Of a DNA stretch of 64,000 nt, positions 21,370-33,400 are shown in pieces. The stretch's first letter is position 1, and every line of letters starts with the position of its first letter. The notes below the pieces were generated by a model. The model was not told the origin of the DNA, did not search any database, and was given only the letters and a program-made list of their open reading frames with translations. Source of the stretch: Pisolithus tinctorius (Eukaryota; Basidiomycota; Agaricomycetes; Boletales; Pisolithaceae); assembly GCA_024663395.1 (NCBI GenBank), contig JANFAH010000050.1:186001-250000 (forward strand). Reading direction: 5' to 3'. A program made the translations under genes and the position numbers.

Positions 21370-22939
21370 GGGTACCAGTGTCAGTAGTTTGGGGGTTAAA
21401 CCACTACTGTGGGAACAAATCTCCATGAAGAATAATGCACAGAATGCACCATCTCCAACAAATGACAGCAATGATAACCAGATTTTATTCTACATGAAGC
21501 TCTACAGATTAGTCCTGCATGGAGGAGTTAATGGAAATATCATTGGGCAAGAGGAGAAAATTGCTCACCTGACAAAGAGGCAGCATGATGATGCAATCAT
21601 CTGTGACAGCCCACCTGGAAAAGTGACTGACAACCCATGATAATTCAACAGTTTCCAAATGGTTTGAGAGTGCAGAAGAGTATGACTTGGTGGGAAAGTG
21701 GGGGTAGGCAGCAAATGGATCTGATTCTGTAGCATGAGGTAGCAAGGAATATCACACATCAGGAATTTGACAAATCACTATCTCTGACTTTTATGTACTT
21801 TCCATACTAATTTAGGCACTGATAGTCAAAAAAGGTATGAAAAGTGGGGTGACTTTTTTAAGTAGATTCAATTTCTATTGTGTCTTTTTTTGGACTATCT
21901 GGGGCTATCTGTGAATATTCTGACTTATTATTGGCATGACATTTGGTTCATATCAGCCATCTATCCATGCTATCCTTACAGTAGCATTTTTAATCTTATC
22001 TGACCTTTTTCATCATCATGTTTACTCTCCTGCAAAACAAGCAACATCTGATTGGTTCACTGCAAATATACAGTGGCTCAAAAAACTGTCTGCATGTTTG
22101 TATGTTTTACATTATTTATGACTAAATGCAATAGCCCCTAACCATAGCCCTAAACCATGAGTGTATGAAATAAGGTACTTACTCTTGGCTTTCTATTGGT
22201 CCATGAATCAAGTGATTTGGATAGGAATTGATAGAATAGCAGCCATTTGAAAATGACATGTCATGTGGTCAGTTTTTTGACTTAAAGTTTTGATTACATA
22301 GTTTTGAGTTTAACAAAGTTTAAAATGCTGTGAGGTGCTTACTAATGCTTACATGGTATATCACATGGTCTATTTGATGATTTGTCATCATACAAACAAT
22401 GCAAAACAATGAATTGGGACCATCAAGGCACCCTCTTCTACCCCAACTCATGAAACCATCCTCCTGGTCCATCTGGGCCATTTTCTCAGAGTAATCCCCA
22501 TAAATATTGGTGCCCACTACAGTAATGTCATCAGGGTATATGTCCAACACAATCAAACCTTTGAAAAATCTGCTTTCAGTCATCCCTGTGCTGTTTCCCC
22601 CACCCATACCTGACATGTTCTGCAACTAATCAGTACTGAGAATGCTGGAAATGCCTTGGAGGTCAATCCAGCACATCAGGAAATGATGAACAAACAAAAC
22701 ACCTTTTAACCAGTGCATTTTCACCACAGTGCAACTAGTTTCAATGCTGGGGTGAGACAAAACATTCCTGTGCACTTCAGGTGGCATAGGAAGCATGGCT
22801 AGACTGCGCTCTCAGCTGACTGTGGATGACTGAGAATGGGTGATTTGGTTATATATGACCATAGGTAATACTCAGGGCTAGATGGAGTGATGGAATCTCC
22901 CTCCTAATAGTTCAGTGGACAATCCCCCCCAGGGCACCT

Positions 22940-24540
22940 GGACTGTAATGAAGAGTTTTAGTCCACCCTAGCCCTCAATCCAGCACCCCTGAGGTGGAAA
23001 CCCACCAGATAAGAGGTGATTGGATTGTTGCTCATGTTTTACAGTGCCAGATTAACCATCATGGCTTTTTCAGCATTCTCAGTACTCTGGACAGTTTCTG
23101 TCCATGCTGGTGTGTGTGTCATCCTTGCAGTTTATGCAGTGGTGGGTGGTAGAGTTACATTCTGATGTTCAGTGGGGCTGGGCACATGTTCTGCATGTGT
23201 CCATTGCTTGGTCACAGTCTCTCACAAGGTGTCCTCTGAGCTGACATTTTAGGCATCATACCAGTTCCTTTTTGTCTTTGTGTGGCCATAGTCTGTCTAG
23301 GCCCCAGTATAGGCCATGTCTCAGGAGTTGGTTGGCTGTTTCTGGGGAGGTGAGGGATGCCAGGGCATGGGCTACTTGTTGGTTGGGGGTGTGTTTGGAG
23401 GGGTCTTTAATCCATTTGATCTGGGTAATTGAGCCAGGCAGGATATTGTTCTCCTTTTCCATGTCACAGAGAGTATCTGGGTCTTCTATGTCAGTGGAGA
23501 TGGGTAGGAACAGGATTACCAGGTTATAGTGTCTGTCTTTGATCCTGACCATTCCACCCAGACTTTCCAGGAAAGTCTCTTTGATTTTGGCTTCTTTTAT
23601 CCATTTCATGGCTTCCTGGCTGTTGAGCTCAAGTAGGATTCCATTGTTGCATAGGTAGGTGATTGATTTCAGATGAATTTCTGGGCTGTCAACTCAGTCT
23701 ATTGTGTCCAGCACTTGCTTGATTGAGTCAATGATGTTTTCCCTTGTGACAGTGCTGTTGAGTACAGGGTGATTGCTGTTGGGGTCTATCAGTAACTGCC
23801 TTTCTTTAATGACAGAGTGGGCCTTAGCATGTTCCATTGTGAGGCATTTGCCAAGTGGGATATGAGCATGTCCATATATTGATGGCTAGGTCTTGTACTT
23901 GATCTTCTAGGTGCCTGAGGTTCATGTTGTCAGGAGCATTGTTGACCATGTCAAGCTTCATAGCAAGGTTTTTGCCCATCATTTTGAGGTGCTTGCTAGT
24001 TTTCTCCAAGTTATTGGCTGCTGACCAGATCTTTGCTACTTGCAGAGTGATTAAAACTATGGCTGAGGATTATATCTTGCTGGTTACCTCCTTGGTGACA
24101 GAGTTGGCTATGGCTGAAGTTGCTAGTTCCCTGACTAGGTATGTGGTGGCTCATATGGCTGAGTGTAGGGTATTAGATACTCCTTTGGCTTGCAATATGC
24201 AGAAGAGGGCATGAGAGATGTGTTCCAGCATTGCTGGCTCACCTTGGATGGTGAAGAACTGGACCAGGTAGTATTTTGCTGTTTCTTCATCCTTGACTTC
24301 TGTGTCTGGGTCATTGATGAGGTCCTCCAAGGTGAAACCACTGCTTCTCATATTTCTGCAGGGCTGTGTGGTGCCTGGTATTCAAGGTACTGATGGGGGT
24401 CCTGATGTGGTGTGGGAGCTTGACCTTGAGGACACTCATCCTGTCAAGGTCATGGGTCAGTGGGTGTAGTGGGGACTCACTGGGTAGTGTATTTGAGGTA
24501 AAGTGCTTGTATGCTTGTGTCTCGAGGCTAGGGTCCATGA
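22940..24540 (-). pseudogene. LINE (non-LTR retrotransposon) ORF1/gag-like remnant
   Basis: The best open part is 23256-23609 (minus). It continues into three CCHC-type knuckles, starting CLKCQLRGHLVRDC and followed by further C-x2-C repeats (about 23255-23090). Such multi-knuckle ORF1 proteins precede the endonuclease/RT ORF in fungal LINEs. Upstream codons (about 24540-23830) are full of stops, nearly all of kinds produced by CG to TG/CA changes. No reverse transcriptase is visible, so the remnant is truncated or replaced at 22300-22900. It abuts the deaminase remnant at 24612. Confidence 0.6.
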
Positions 24541-24611
24541 AATGCTGCCATATGTCACTGTTGCTTGCAATGGGCTCTGCTTTTCCTGCTGGTACTGCTA
24601 GGATTTCAGGG

Positions 24612-26437
24612 TCCTAGTTGGGGTGCCACATGGAGTGGAGTCAAGAAGTGTGCCTGGGTCAGACCTTGAATTTGACCTTTGTTAAGAAATTCATCAGCAA
24701 AAAGTCTGGCATTATTGGTGTGGAACACACTTTCAAACAGTTTCAGGATAACAATAACATCCCTCAGCAACATCTCCCAACTCATGTGGAGCTTCAGCTT
24801 GTTGTTCACATCATAAAGACAATGGATATCAAGACTGTGGACAAGGAAATTTACCCATACATTGGATGCAGCAAGTTATCCTGCTTTCTCTGTGCAGCAT
24901 TTCTTGAGTCCTTTGACCATGTTGGCATTATGTTCAGGACTTGTGGGAGTCACAACAAAATCTACATGCTGTGGTCCATCCTGGATATAGGTGGGCTTTG
25001 TGAGGACATGGTCACCACCCTCCATTCCATGTTGAGAAAGATGCAGAACCTCCTAGTTGATGAGATGATGAAGCCTATTATGTATGACAACTCCTCATGT
25101 CACTGAATCAATGGCTGCAGTTATGGATTATAATCACCAGTCATCTTTTGTCCATCAATGTGAACTTGGTTTCAGTATAATGGATTTAATCATGTGCATG
25201 CTTCCATTGCATAGCTGATTGTGAGTGTCAACCATGTTATTTGTAGGAATTCTGACCCAGTTGAAGAAGTTGAAACCATTGAAGCCACTGAAACCCACAA
25301 TATACCCATAGTTTCAGAGTGTCACAAAACTCCAGGGCCCTCTGGAGAATGTGAAAAGTGCGAACACAAGACTGTGAGGAAGTGCTCTAAATGTCACAGA
25401 CCATGGCTGTGTAGTGAACACTGCAAGAACAAGTGGGACTACCGTGGACATGCTTTCAAGTGTGCCATAGGTTGACCTTGAGATACTGCCAACTACCTCA
25501 TCCAGGCTTGCTGGACAGACTGGCTCAATGACCTTGAAGACACCAAGGAAGATTTTGGATTCACAAAGTTTGCCTTGGCCTACAATTCAACCAAACTCTT
25601 TGGCCTGTACTCCTTTCTGGTCTACTTTTTGGAGGTCAGAAGCCAGGAATTGCACAAGTGGCAAATCAAGGGCACACTGACTGAAAATATCATAGCAAAG
25701 CATGAAACTATGACCAACTACACTCCTGGTGCATACTATGCATGGTTCTGCTGGAATTTGCACATCTTCAACTTGCAAGGTGGACCCCCCAACATGTTAG
25801 TGGTTGCCAGACCATACCTTGATCCAGTGGATAGGGTGAAGGAACCCCACCAGTTGATCCCAGAAGCAAAATGCAAGTTGTTCTTCTGTTGAACAGATAC
25901 CACCCATATCCCACTTTGAAGTCTGATAATAGGAACAACAACCTCTATGTCAAATTTGGCTTTATAACCTGCTGTGGCTTCAAAGGTGAACAGGTGTTGT
26001 CCCAGGTGTACAGGAGACTCATCTCCCAATGCTCTTTCATGGAGTTTTGGACTGCATTCCAATCCAACAGTCTCATCACATTGATGGATGCAAAGGGGCT
26101 TGAACCAGAATGAAAGCAAGTCCAGAATCTCGAGGCCTTCAAGTTCAGGTGTGGTGGGCACCCTAGTGTATGGTACCTCAGACATTTTGTTAACTCCCCA
26201 GATGTAGATCCTGTGCCATCTGTTGCTGCAGACTATGGGTTTGTCAATTGCAGGATAGTTGAAGAGAAATTCTCTCTCAAAGGGTTGTATAAAGAGTTAA
26301 TCCAGTTACCATGGGTCAACCATGGATTTGCATGCAGCTTGTATCAAGGGACAATTGTATGACTTCATTCATGGGTATAAACCAAACGTTGAGCAGAGGT
26401 TCAAGAGGCTAATGACCAACACTTACCCATGGCACTA
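24612..26437 (+). pseudogene. decayed OTT_1508-like deaminase-MYND gene (third copy, 3' half)
   Basis: The deaminase core (24660-25106) matches the two other copies: KKFISKKSG, then HVE (24783-24791) in place of HAE, and YIGCSKLSCFLC. An intron probably ends near 25246. A MYND-type zinc finger follows at about 25348-25470: CEKCEHKTVRKCSKC and then CSEHC...H...C. From 25490 to 26437 comes the C-terminal domain related to exon 3 of the 7620 gene (SLISQCSFMEFWTAFQS-type sequence). Stops and frame breaks occur at 25475, 25892 and 26113. This copy shows that the ancestral gene was deaminase-MYND-C-domain. It lies wholly in CpG-poor DNA, and its left end was lost to the LINE remnant. Confidence 0.78.
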
Positions 26438-26563
26438 GCTGCATCTCCAATGGGCCCAGTACCAGATGGTTGGTCTCCACCTCAGACAGTCTCCCCTGGA
26501 TGCATGTGTCCTGAAATGGGTTACTGATGTCCTCAAAATTCCCATTGTTTCCAGTTCTCTTCT

Positions 26564-26950
26564 TGTAGTGACTGGTAGACTTTTCACTTCCGCATTTCCT
26601 ACTTGCCTATATATATCCACCCTCTGGTTAGGGTTCCGCATTAGGGATGCTTAGTCATCTCGGACTTTTCCTTTCATGCTTATATGATACTTAGTAAGGC
26701 TGTGCCTCATTGCTAATGCATGTTCACATTTGTCCAATAGTGTAGTTCTCTCTCTTGTTTGTTTCTTTCTAGAACATTCTCTTGTGGCAGTACATACAAA
26801 CAGTAAGGCAGTATATAAGTCCTGTCGTTTGTTGTAGCCAGACTCTCTAATCTAGTTCGTTTTGAGCTTGTCCCTCAATCAACAGGTTCCACTCCCACTC
26901 TCTCTGGTTTGAAGTGTTAGCTGAGAAGACTCTCATCTTTGATTGCCTCA
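26564..26950 (+). repeat. gypsy-3 5' LTR (387 bp)
   Basis: Starts TGTAGTGACTGG and ends GATTGCCTCA. It differs from the 3' LTR at about 19 sites by eye, all transitions and most explained by loss of a CG in one copy or the other. Confidence 0.93.
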
Positions 26951-27506
26951 CTTGAACTAGATTACTACTTCTCCCCTATCACTTCATACCCAGTGCCAAG
27001 GGTTAACGGCAGTATGATAGTCGTAGAGGGCAGTTCGCCCCATAGCTTTTCTTCTTTGCCTCTGTCAGTGTGACTGAGAGTGCCTGAGCGACAGAGCCAG
27101 TTGGGCAAATGTCTTAGGGAGTTTTACTCTATGTATATACACTGTCCCGAGGTCGAGCTCGGTGCACGCAGGGTGACACTTGATCAAGAGGGCCTGCAAG
27201 GTCCAGAGCGGCTGAGCCATAGTTAGTTGTAGTTCCCACATGGCAGTGGAGGTAGACCAGTAGTTGATGTTCTCGCACCCACTGTAGTTTGCTTAGTGTG
27301 CCAGGCTGGTCCTTCCCTATTTCTAGGAAGTTGATCAGGTGCACAGTAGCAAACAAACTATGTGTTTAGTGGTCTTGAACACCATCGGCGAGTAGTACAC
27401 CTACATTACCCTTACTTTACCACCATTCCCACCATCAAGAAGGAAGAGGTTGAGCTTTGTCTCCCTCTTAGATTCCTCCCTTACAAAAGGGAACTCTCTA
27501 CTCCGC
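26951..27506 (+). other. gypsy-3 5' internal region, non-coding
   Basis: Follows the 5' LTR and would hold the primer binding site and leader. No TGG-type tRNA binding site is obvious right after the LTR (CTTGAACTAG). No gene is seen. It is interrupted at 27507 by gypsy-2. Confidence 0.5.
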
Positions 27507-28160
27507 TGTAGGAAAAGTCCAAGTAGCTGTATAATACGAGCTAGATGGCTTAGATAACAACAATAAAAAATGAAGGGAACGAATTGCTCGTCCCAAGGGA
27601 TTCTGGACTGTCGAGACTAGAAGGTGAGACCCAGCACTTTGTAGCAGTAGCGGTTCGTGACGTGTGCAGTGTGGTCTGTGGAATAGTACCAGTGATGCAA
27701 GTGGTGCGAGCAGTATACATAGTTCGTGCATGGCGGAATGCGAGGCATGCGGTGTAGACAAAGTGTAAAGGAAACTCATGGTGACCTTCCGAGTGCCAAA
27801 AGGTCCCCATCTGTACCTAAGTACAGGGCTTTATAGTCCGGACAAACCCGGAACCTAAGTAAGACAGGGTACAGTAAGGGAAGGCTGCGTGACAGCGCGT
27901 ACTCAGAAGACAGGCCAAAACAGAGGCCGAGGGTATACTACAAGCACTAAAAGAATAGAGACCGTGATAAAAAAAGAGTCCAAGGAAAAACAACAACCAG
28001 AGCACAGCGGCCACGGGTATAGCATTGCATGAGAGGGAGCAAGGGCGTGGGAAGGTAGTGCGTGAACAATGGTGAACGTGAGAGGGGAGCGGACGTAACA
28101 GTAGTCATGGAACGGTTAATGATAGGGGCTTACACGTCCAGGGAATGTGGATTCCTCACA
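27507..28160 (-). repeat. gypsy-2 3' LTR (left copy)
   Basis: 654 bp, nearly identical to the right copy apart from scattered transitions, many at CG sites, for example CTCGTC against CTTGTC near the start. Intact, so it shows the empty site of the solo LTR: AAGTACAGGGCTTTA at about 27824. Confidence 0.92.
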
Positions 28161-28471
28161 CCTGTGGGGGACTTAGATGCTGACCATCCCCGGTCAGCCA
28201 CGTGGCGCGGAGGACATAAATAGCTTGCTGCGTGGTGATGGCAGCGGTGTGGTGCCGAGGGTTCGAGAACACTGGATGATTCCGCGTAGAAGTGAAGCAA
28301 GTGTGGAGCCAAGGAATGCGAGGAGACCACTGAATGCCGTGTATAGGCGTCCGGACCGATGACATAAGCGCCTCATGGCCGCTAAGTATATAATTGTTAA
28401 TGCACGGCTCAAACCTTCGCATCGACTTGATTCTTCCCCCCTCATCAATCACCTTCTCTATCGCTCTAGTC
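28161..28471. other. gypsy-2 3' internal region with hairpin and promoter of antisense gene
   Basis: Begins CCTGTGGGGGACTT, followed by the hairpin GCTGACC-ATCCCC-GGTCAGC near 28179. TATATAA at 28387-28393 lies 79 bp before the ATG of the antisense gene and may be its promoter. Confidence 0.5.
28387..28393 (+). promoter_or_regulatory. TATA-like box upstream of antisense gene
   Basis: TATATAA 79 bp before the ATG at 28472, pointing away from gypsy-2 transcription. Position and sequence only. Confidence 0.4.
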
Positions 28472-29568
28472 ATGTCTGCTAACCGTGCCCCTCGCCTTTC
28501 CCAACTCGTTCGCATGCCTACTCCAGATCCCGTGGAGGCTGAAAAGGCCTCCTTAAGAGAGCAGCTTGCAGCTGTGTCAGCAGGGCTCGTGGCTGAGGTG
28601 AAATGTGCACCTGACGACCGGGAGGACATGTGGGAGGAGAAGATGACGTGGTTGAGGCACTGGGAAGAGAAGACGGTAGGTGGTTCGTATGGTGACCTGG
28701 CCGTGTGACTCTGACGAGCCCGCAACAGGCGGTACTGATGCCTCTGGTCGAGCGAGGGAAGGCTCTCAGGGTGTCCGTGCGGGTTGATGCAGAGGATGCT
28801 CCCGCGCTGGCGGAGGCTGATGATTGGTACAAGCGGTGGACCGTGGAGGAGGCCGAAGCACGTGCGAAGGCAGAGCAAGACGTCCAGATGGGAGAGGAGA
28901 CTGCAGTGGAGGTTGGCAATGAAGGCGCGGGGGTGAAAATGTCTCATGTGGAGGTCCCACAACTGGCTCGCAAGGTAAGTGAGCCTTAGTGGCTCACAAG
29001 GTCGTGGTAACCATGCAGATTTGCAGCGTTCACGGCAGACCGTTGTGGAGAGCGAGGACGAGGCAGGACGAAGGGTTGTGATCCCGCCCGGGTCGGTTCT
29101 GCACAAGGTGCCATGCGCGAGGTGCTCAGTAAAGAATGCAGTGTGTTTCGGTGTAGAGGGTCGAACATGCGATGGCTGCACGTGTATGAAGCAGGGATGC
29201 AAGAAGTCGACGAAGGCCATGGGAAAGCGGGCGCAGGCCGGCGCATCAATTGGTAAGTGACGACCATGTTTCAACATGACTGAGACTAACCCACTGCAGG
29301 GTGATCCTCAAAGGCTCCTAAGGCCAGTCCGTCTAAGTGGGCTCACGATGATGATGACAATGACATCATGGAGGTGGTTGAGAGCAGAACCCGCAGGAAG
29401 GGCAAGGCACTGGTGCATGGCGGACTGGATGGCAAGGCCGCTGCAGCTTTGTCTCGAGCGCTGACGATGGTGAGGGCCGAGGCTGCAGCTTCGCATGCAG
29501 CCACCATGCGTCTGCAGGTCTGCGTCGATCAGCTCACGGAGGCCCTCGAAGAGCTTGGCATAGAGTAG
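28472..29568 (+). CDS. spliced zinc-binding-motif gene, antisense within gypsy-2, possibly broken
   Basis: Exons 28472-28675, 28729-28974, 29027-29252 and about 29300-29568, with GT-AG introns of 47-53 nt; the first three exons keep frame. The N-terminus (MSANRAPRLSQLVRMPTPDP) is followed by Glu/Ala-rich, probably coiled-coil sequence. A Cys-rich motif then occurs near 29105-29205: CARC, CFG, CDGC, C, C, with spacing like a fungal binuclear-cluster or small zinc finger. A basic linker and a helical C-terminus end at 29568. With my exon-4 acceptor an in-frame TGA falls at once (29302), so the copy may be disabled or the splice differs. Function unknown. The long minus-strand ORF across the same interval lacks any such motifs. 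Confidence 0.55.
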
Positions 29569-30471
29569 AAGACCGCATAGATTGTAGACACCCTTTTGCG
29601 TCCTGTTCCGTTCCCGCTGCCGCCCGCGCCTTATGCATGGGAATATATCAAGCCTTGTCCCGTCTCCAGTAGTTGTGATGCCAGGCATTGCGAAGGACCT
29701 CTGTCTGCTCAGCGAGGAACTGGCCCTGGATTGGCCGCGGTAGTGTAGAGTGCGCGGGGTACTGCCTGACTTGTCTTCTTCGTGCGGCTTTCAACTTCTC
29801 TCAGCGGTGAGTCCTCGTGGTGTGGTGTTGATGGTAGGATGTGACGATTTCTTGAAGAGAGAATGAAGGGAACGTTTGTTGGGTAACTGGGACGGTCTTT
29901 GGGTATTAATTGGAAGGAGACAGAAGGAAAACTGAAAGGAAAATGGGTCAAGGGGCGCATGCTGACTGCGCATTCGAAGAAGAAATGCACGGGGTGGTTG
30001 CGAGTATCCACGGTATACAGTGGCCAAGGATGGTATCAGTGAGACTAGTAAGAGAGATAAGAGAGACGTCGTTTTGGCTATATGCTTATTTGGTGTTTTG
30101 TTATTTTTCTGGACGGTTTTGGACTTTTTGTAAGCGGTTTTTTTGTTTTTTGAGCGAGGACTAGCTATCAGTAGAATCACCGGACGAAACCCAGGGTGGA
30201 ATAGAGGTCTCTGGACGAAACCCGGGGTAAAACAGATAAAAGGAAACAAACTATGTCTGATATCGGGTGGATCAAGTGGTATGCTGGTCACCCCTGCAGG
30301 GGACTTTGAATGCTGACTGTCCCCAGTCAGCATGGGAGAAGGAACGAGCATAGTAGAAGAAGCCATGGGGAGGCGGGCAAGGCCGTGGAAAGAGGTATGG
30401 GTATCGTGGGAGAAGAGGGTACGGGGGAACAGCACGATGGACAAACTGTGGATACTGGAAAGGATGGATAG
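29569..30471. other. gypsy-2 region between antisense gene and pol 3' end
   Basis: No gene recognised. Near 30290-30335 it holds CCTGCAGGGGACTTTGAATGCTGACT, followed by the hairpin partner AGTCAGC. This is a second version of the sequence next to the 3' LTR at 28161-28200, so part of this stretch may be an older LTR junction or a duplication. Confidence 0.45.
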
Positions 30472-33400
30472 TCAGCTGTCCGCGGAAAAAGCCTCCACAT
30501 CATCATCAGTGGGGTCATCCTCAGCTTCCTCAAGAAGGCGGTCTAGTTCCTCATCATCCAACCCAGTAATGTGAGTCATGGTTGCGTGGGTCTGAGACCA
30601 CGGGTGGTAGGGAAGTAAGCGGAATGCAGCGAAGCGGAGTTTGGAGATGGAGCCATCCAACTCAGCCAGCAGGTACGAGCCCCCAGTGGTCCAATGAAGG
30701 ATGACCATGGGACCGGTGTACCACAGCTTTGTCTTCCGGTTCAGCTCTTTCTCTATGCAGGAGTTGCGAACAAGCATGAGGGTGCCAGGAGCGAAGTTAT
30801 GGTCTTTAATGCGATGCTGAAAGGCAGCTTCGAACTGCTGGATAGACTGGAAGCGTGCGCAGAGGACATTGCTGCGGACCTGGTCTAGGTCATCCTGACG
30901 CTTCTGTAGCTGGCGTGCACGCCAAGCAATCAGTTCTGTGGTAGTCAGTGGCGTTGCATCATCGCGGGATAGGGGCAAGAGGAAGGTAGCCTCAGCAAGA
31001 TCAAATGGAAACAGCAGCTCAACACCATGTACCATGAAGTAAGGGGATAAACCCGTAGACTTCAGAATGGTGACCTGCTCAGCCCAGAAGATGGAGTGCG
31101 CAACGGTGTGCCAGCGGCGATCATCGTTTTCGCAGCTCTTCATGATAGCCTCGTGAACATCATAGTGGTGACGCTCTACAATGCCATTAGCCTGAGAGTT
31201 GTAAGGAGAGATACGGATGTGATGGATATGATATTGTGCGGCTAGGGCATCTAAAGCTTGGACGAACGCGGGACCGTTGTCGGTGACAATCTCGGTGAGC
31301 GGACCCCAGCGGCATAGAATGTCCTCGAAGATGAAGGATGCGAGTGCGGTACTATTTTCCGCGCGCAACATACGCCATTTGGGATATGAGGTGAGCGCGC
31401 AATGAGCCTGTACTATGTAGCGGTAGCCGCCGGCTTTGGGCATCAGCATCGTGTCAATGTGAGCTTTATGAAACAGGCCCCCTATCATGGGTACAGTGGG
31501 GGGGATATGAAGCTTCTGCGTCTGGCAGATCTGGCATTCATGACAAGTGCGGACATACCACTTCACATCCTCGACAAGCAGAGGCCACCAAAAGCAGAGG
31601 AGAAGGTGTGTGCGGACCGTGAAGACACCTTTGTGCCCAAGGTCGTCATGTGCTTCTTTGATGAGACGGTACTGCTTGGATTCATTGACGACTAGCTGGT
31701 GCCGTCCATGCGGTTCCCTACGCCATAAGTTACCATCTAGGAGGAAGAAGTGGCTGGCCAAAGTAAAGAAGGATGAGTACTGTGCATCAGTAAGGTCAGG
31801 AGGTCGCTCGCGGGTCGTGAGGAATGCGCAGATCATTTCTATCTTTGCTTCGCGTGCCCAAGCTTTTGTGGACCGTGGAATGGCAGGGTCGTCTGGGGTA
31901 TCAGAAGGGTTATTAGCATCAGCAGTCGCAGAGAATGCGAGATAGAAGGATGCAGGCAGCGGGAGGCTCGCCTGATGGTAAGCGGGTGGCGGTAGGGAAT
32001 GCTGATCCTGTCTGGGAAGTGACATAGGAGGCGGGCAGTCATTGACAACCTGCGTAGAGAAGGAATAAAAACGGTCTAGCCAATCCTCATGGTCGTCATC
32101 CTTGGGTGGGTTGAGCTCCGACTGTGGACGGCGGGACAAGCCATCAGGGCCAACATGCCTATCTGCGGGAATGTGGACGAGTTTGAACGAGAAAAGGAGG
32201 ACGCCAGCGATCCAGCGATTGATCGTCGCGTTAGGCTGCAGATCTGGGTTATTTATCATACCCTTAATATACTTCGCATCTACCTCCACAGTGAAGTTAG
32301 TGAGGCCGAAGATGTATACGTGTACCGCACGCAATGCGCGGAAGAGACCATACAACTCAAGCTTAGCCTGAGAGTAGCGGCTTTCCACTTCGTTGAGGGT
32401 GATGGATCCGAAGCGACTCGGGTACCGTTTGCCGTCTTTGCCGAGCTGGTAGAGGATGTAGCCAACTGCGATGACTGATGTGTCAACTGCTAAAATTACT
32501 TCGCGACTGCACTCATAGTCAATCCTTCGGAGTGCGGGGGACTTTACAATTTTGTCCTTGAGTCGTTGCATGGCAGCGCGTTGCGGTTCGTCCCATGTGA
32601 ATGGTACGTCTTTCTGTGTGAGCGTGACTAGCGGCCGTGCAATCTTGGCGAAATCTTTGATGAAGATGCGTAGCACTCCGCAGACACCGAGGAAACCGCG
32701 GACCTGTGTCAGGTTGTGGCACTCGGGCCAGTCGCGGATCTTCTGCACTTTGCTTTCTCCAGGAATGCAACCTTCAAAGGTGCACTTGTGGCCAACGATC
32801 ACAGTGGATGGAGCGGCTAGTACGAACTTCTTTGCTGAGACGGTGGCTCCAACGTTCTGCAATCGCTGAAGGATACGGTTAACGACTATACAGTGATTCC
32901 AGATAAACTTCCGAATCCCAGGATTCTCTGGGATAGTCTCATAGGAGCCGTCTGCGTGCTGATAGCGGGTGGTCTCGGACTTTACGGGGACGTCATCTAT
33001 GAAGGGGAGGGTATGACACGGGATCTCATCCTGGAGAACAAATGCAGTATCTCCCTGGTATACCTGTACCGCATTCGCATGACCTTGTGGCAGAGTGGTA
33101 AGCCGATGCGGTCCGAGGGGGGTACCGAAGGTGGTGAGGTTGCGGGAATCAATGTGGAGTGCACGCTGGTCATACCTGGAGTAGAGGTCCATCATCACAT
33201 ATACCGCGTACCCAGCAAAGGATTCTGCGAGATGTTCTACGAAGGGTGGAACAGATGTGTCACGGATGGTCACTGCATTCAGGGGCTGTAAATCATGCAC
33301 AAGGTGAAGAGACTTTCCGTCTTTCTTTACTACGCAGAACCAGCGGGAGTGGTAAGCCGCTGTAGAAGGTTCATACATGCCGGACTTGATGCGATCTTTA

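Larger units (their letters stand above)
21175..26563. other. CpG-depleted block, part 1
   Basis: Counting by eye I find only about six CG dinucleotides in 5.4 kb (near 22807, 24522, 25361, 25443, 26130 and 26387), while TG and CA are abundant. Neighbouring DNA has many CG per line. Before gypsy-3 inserted at 26564 this block was continuous with 43975 onward. Confidence 0.85.

Noticed and set aside
24519..26133. Apparent protection of CTCGAG sites in the CpG-free block (24522, 26130)
   Set aside because: Only two cases, and the CTCGAG at about 58400 is CTTGAG in its stripped copy at about 44410, so the context is not protected.
28156..29277. 373-aa minus-strand ORF
   Set aside because: It crosses splice sites of the plus-strand gene and has no recognisable motif; the plus strand has Cys motifs and consistent introns.
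32992..33003. FIDD in place of YxDD in gypsy-2 RT as an inactivating change
   Set aside because: Both Asp residues are kept, the 3.6-kb frame is otherwise perfect, and I believe FIDD is common in this basidiomycete gypsy group.
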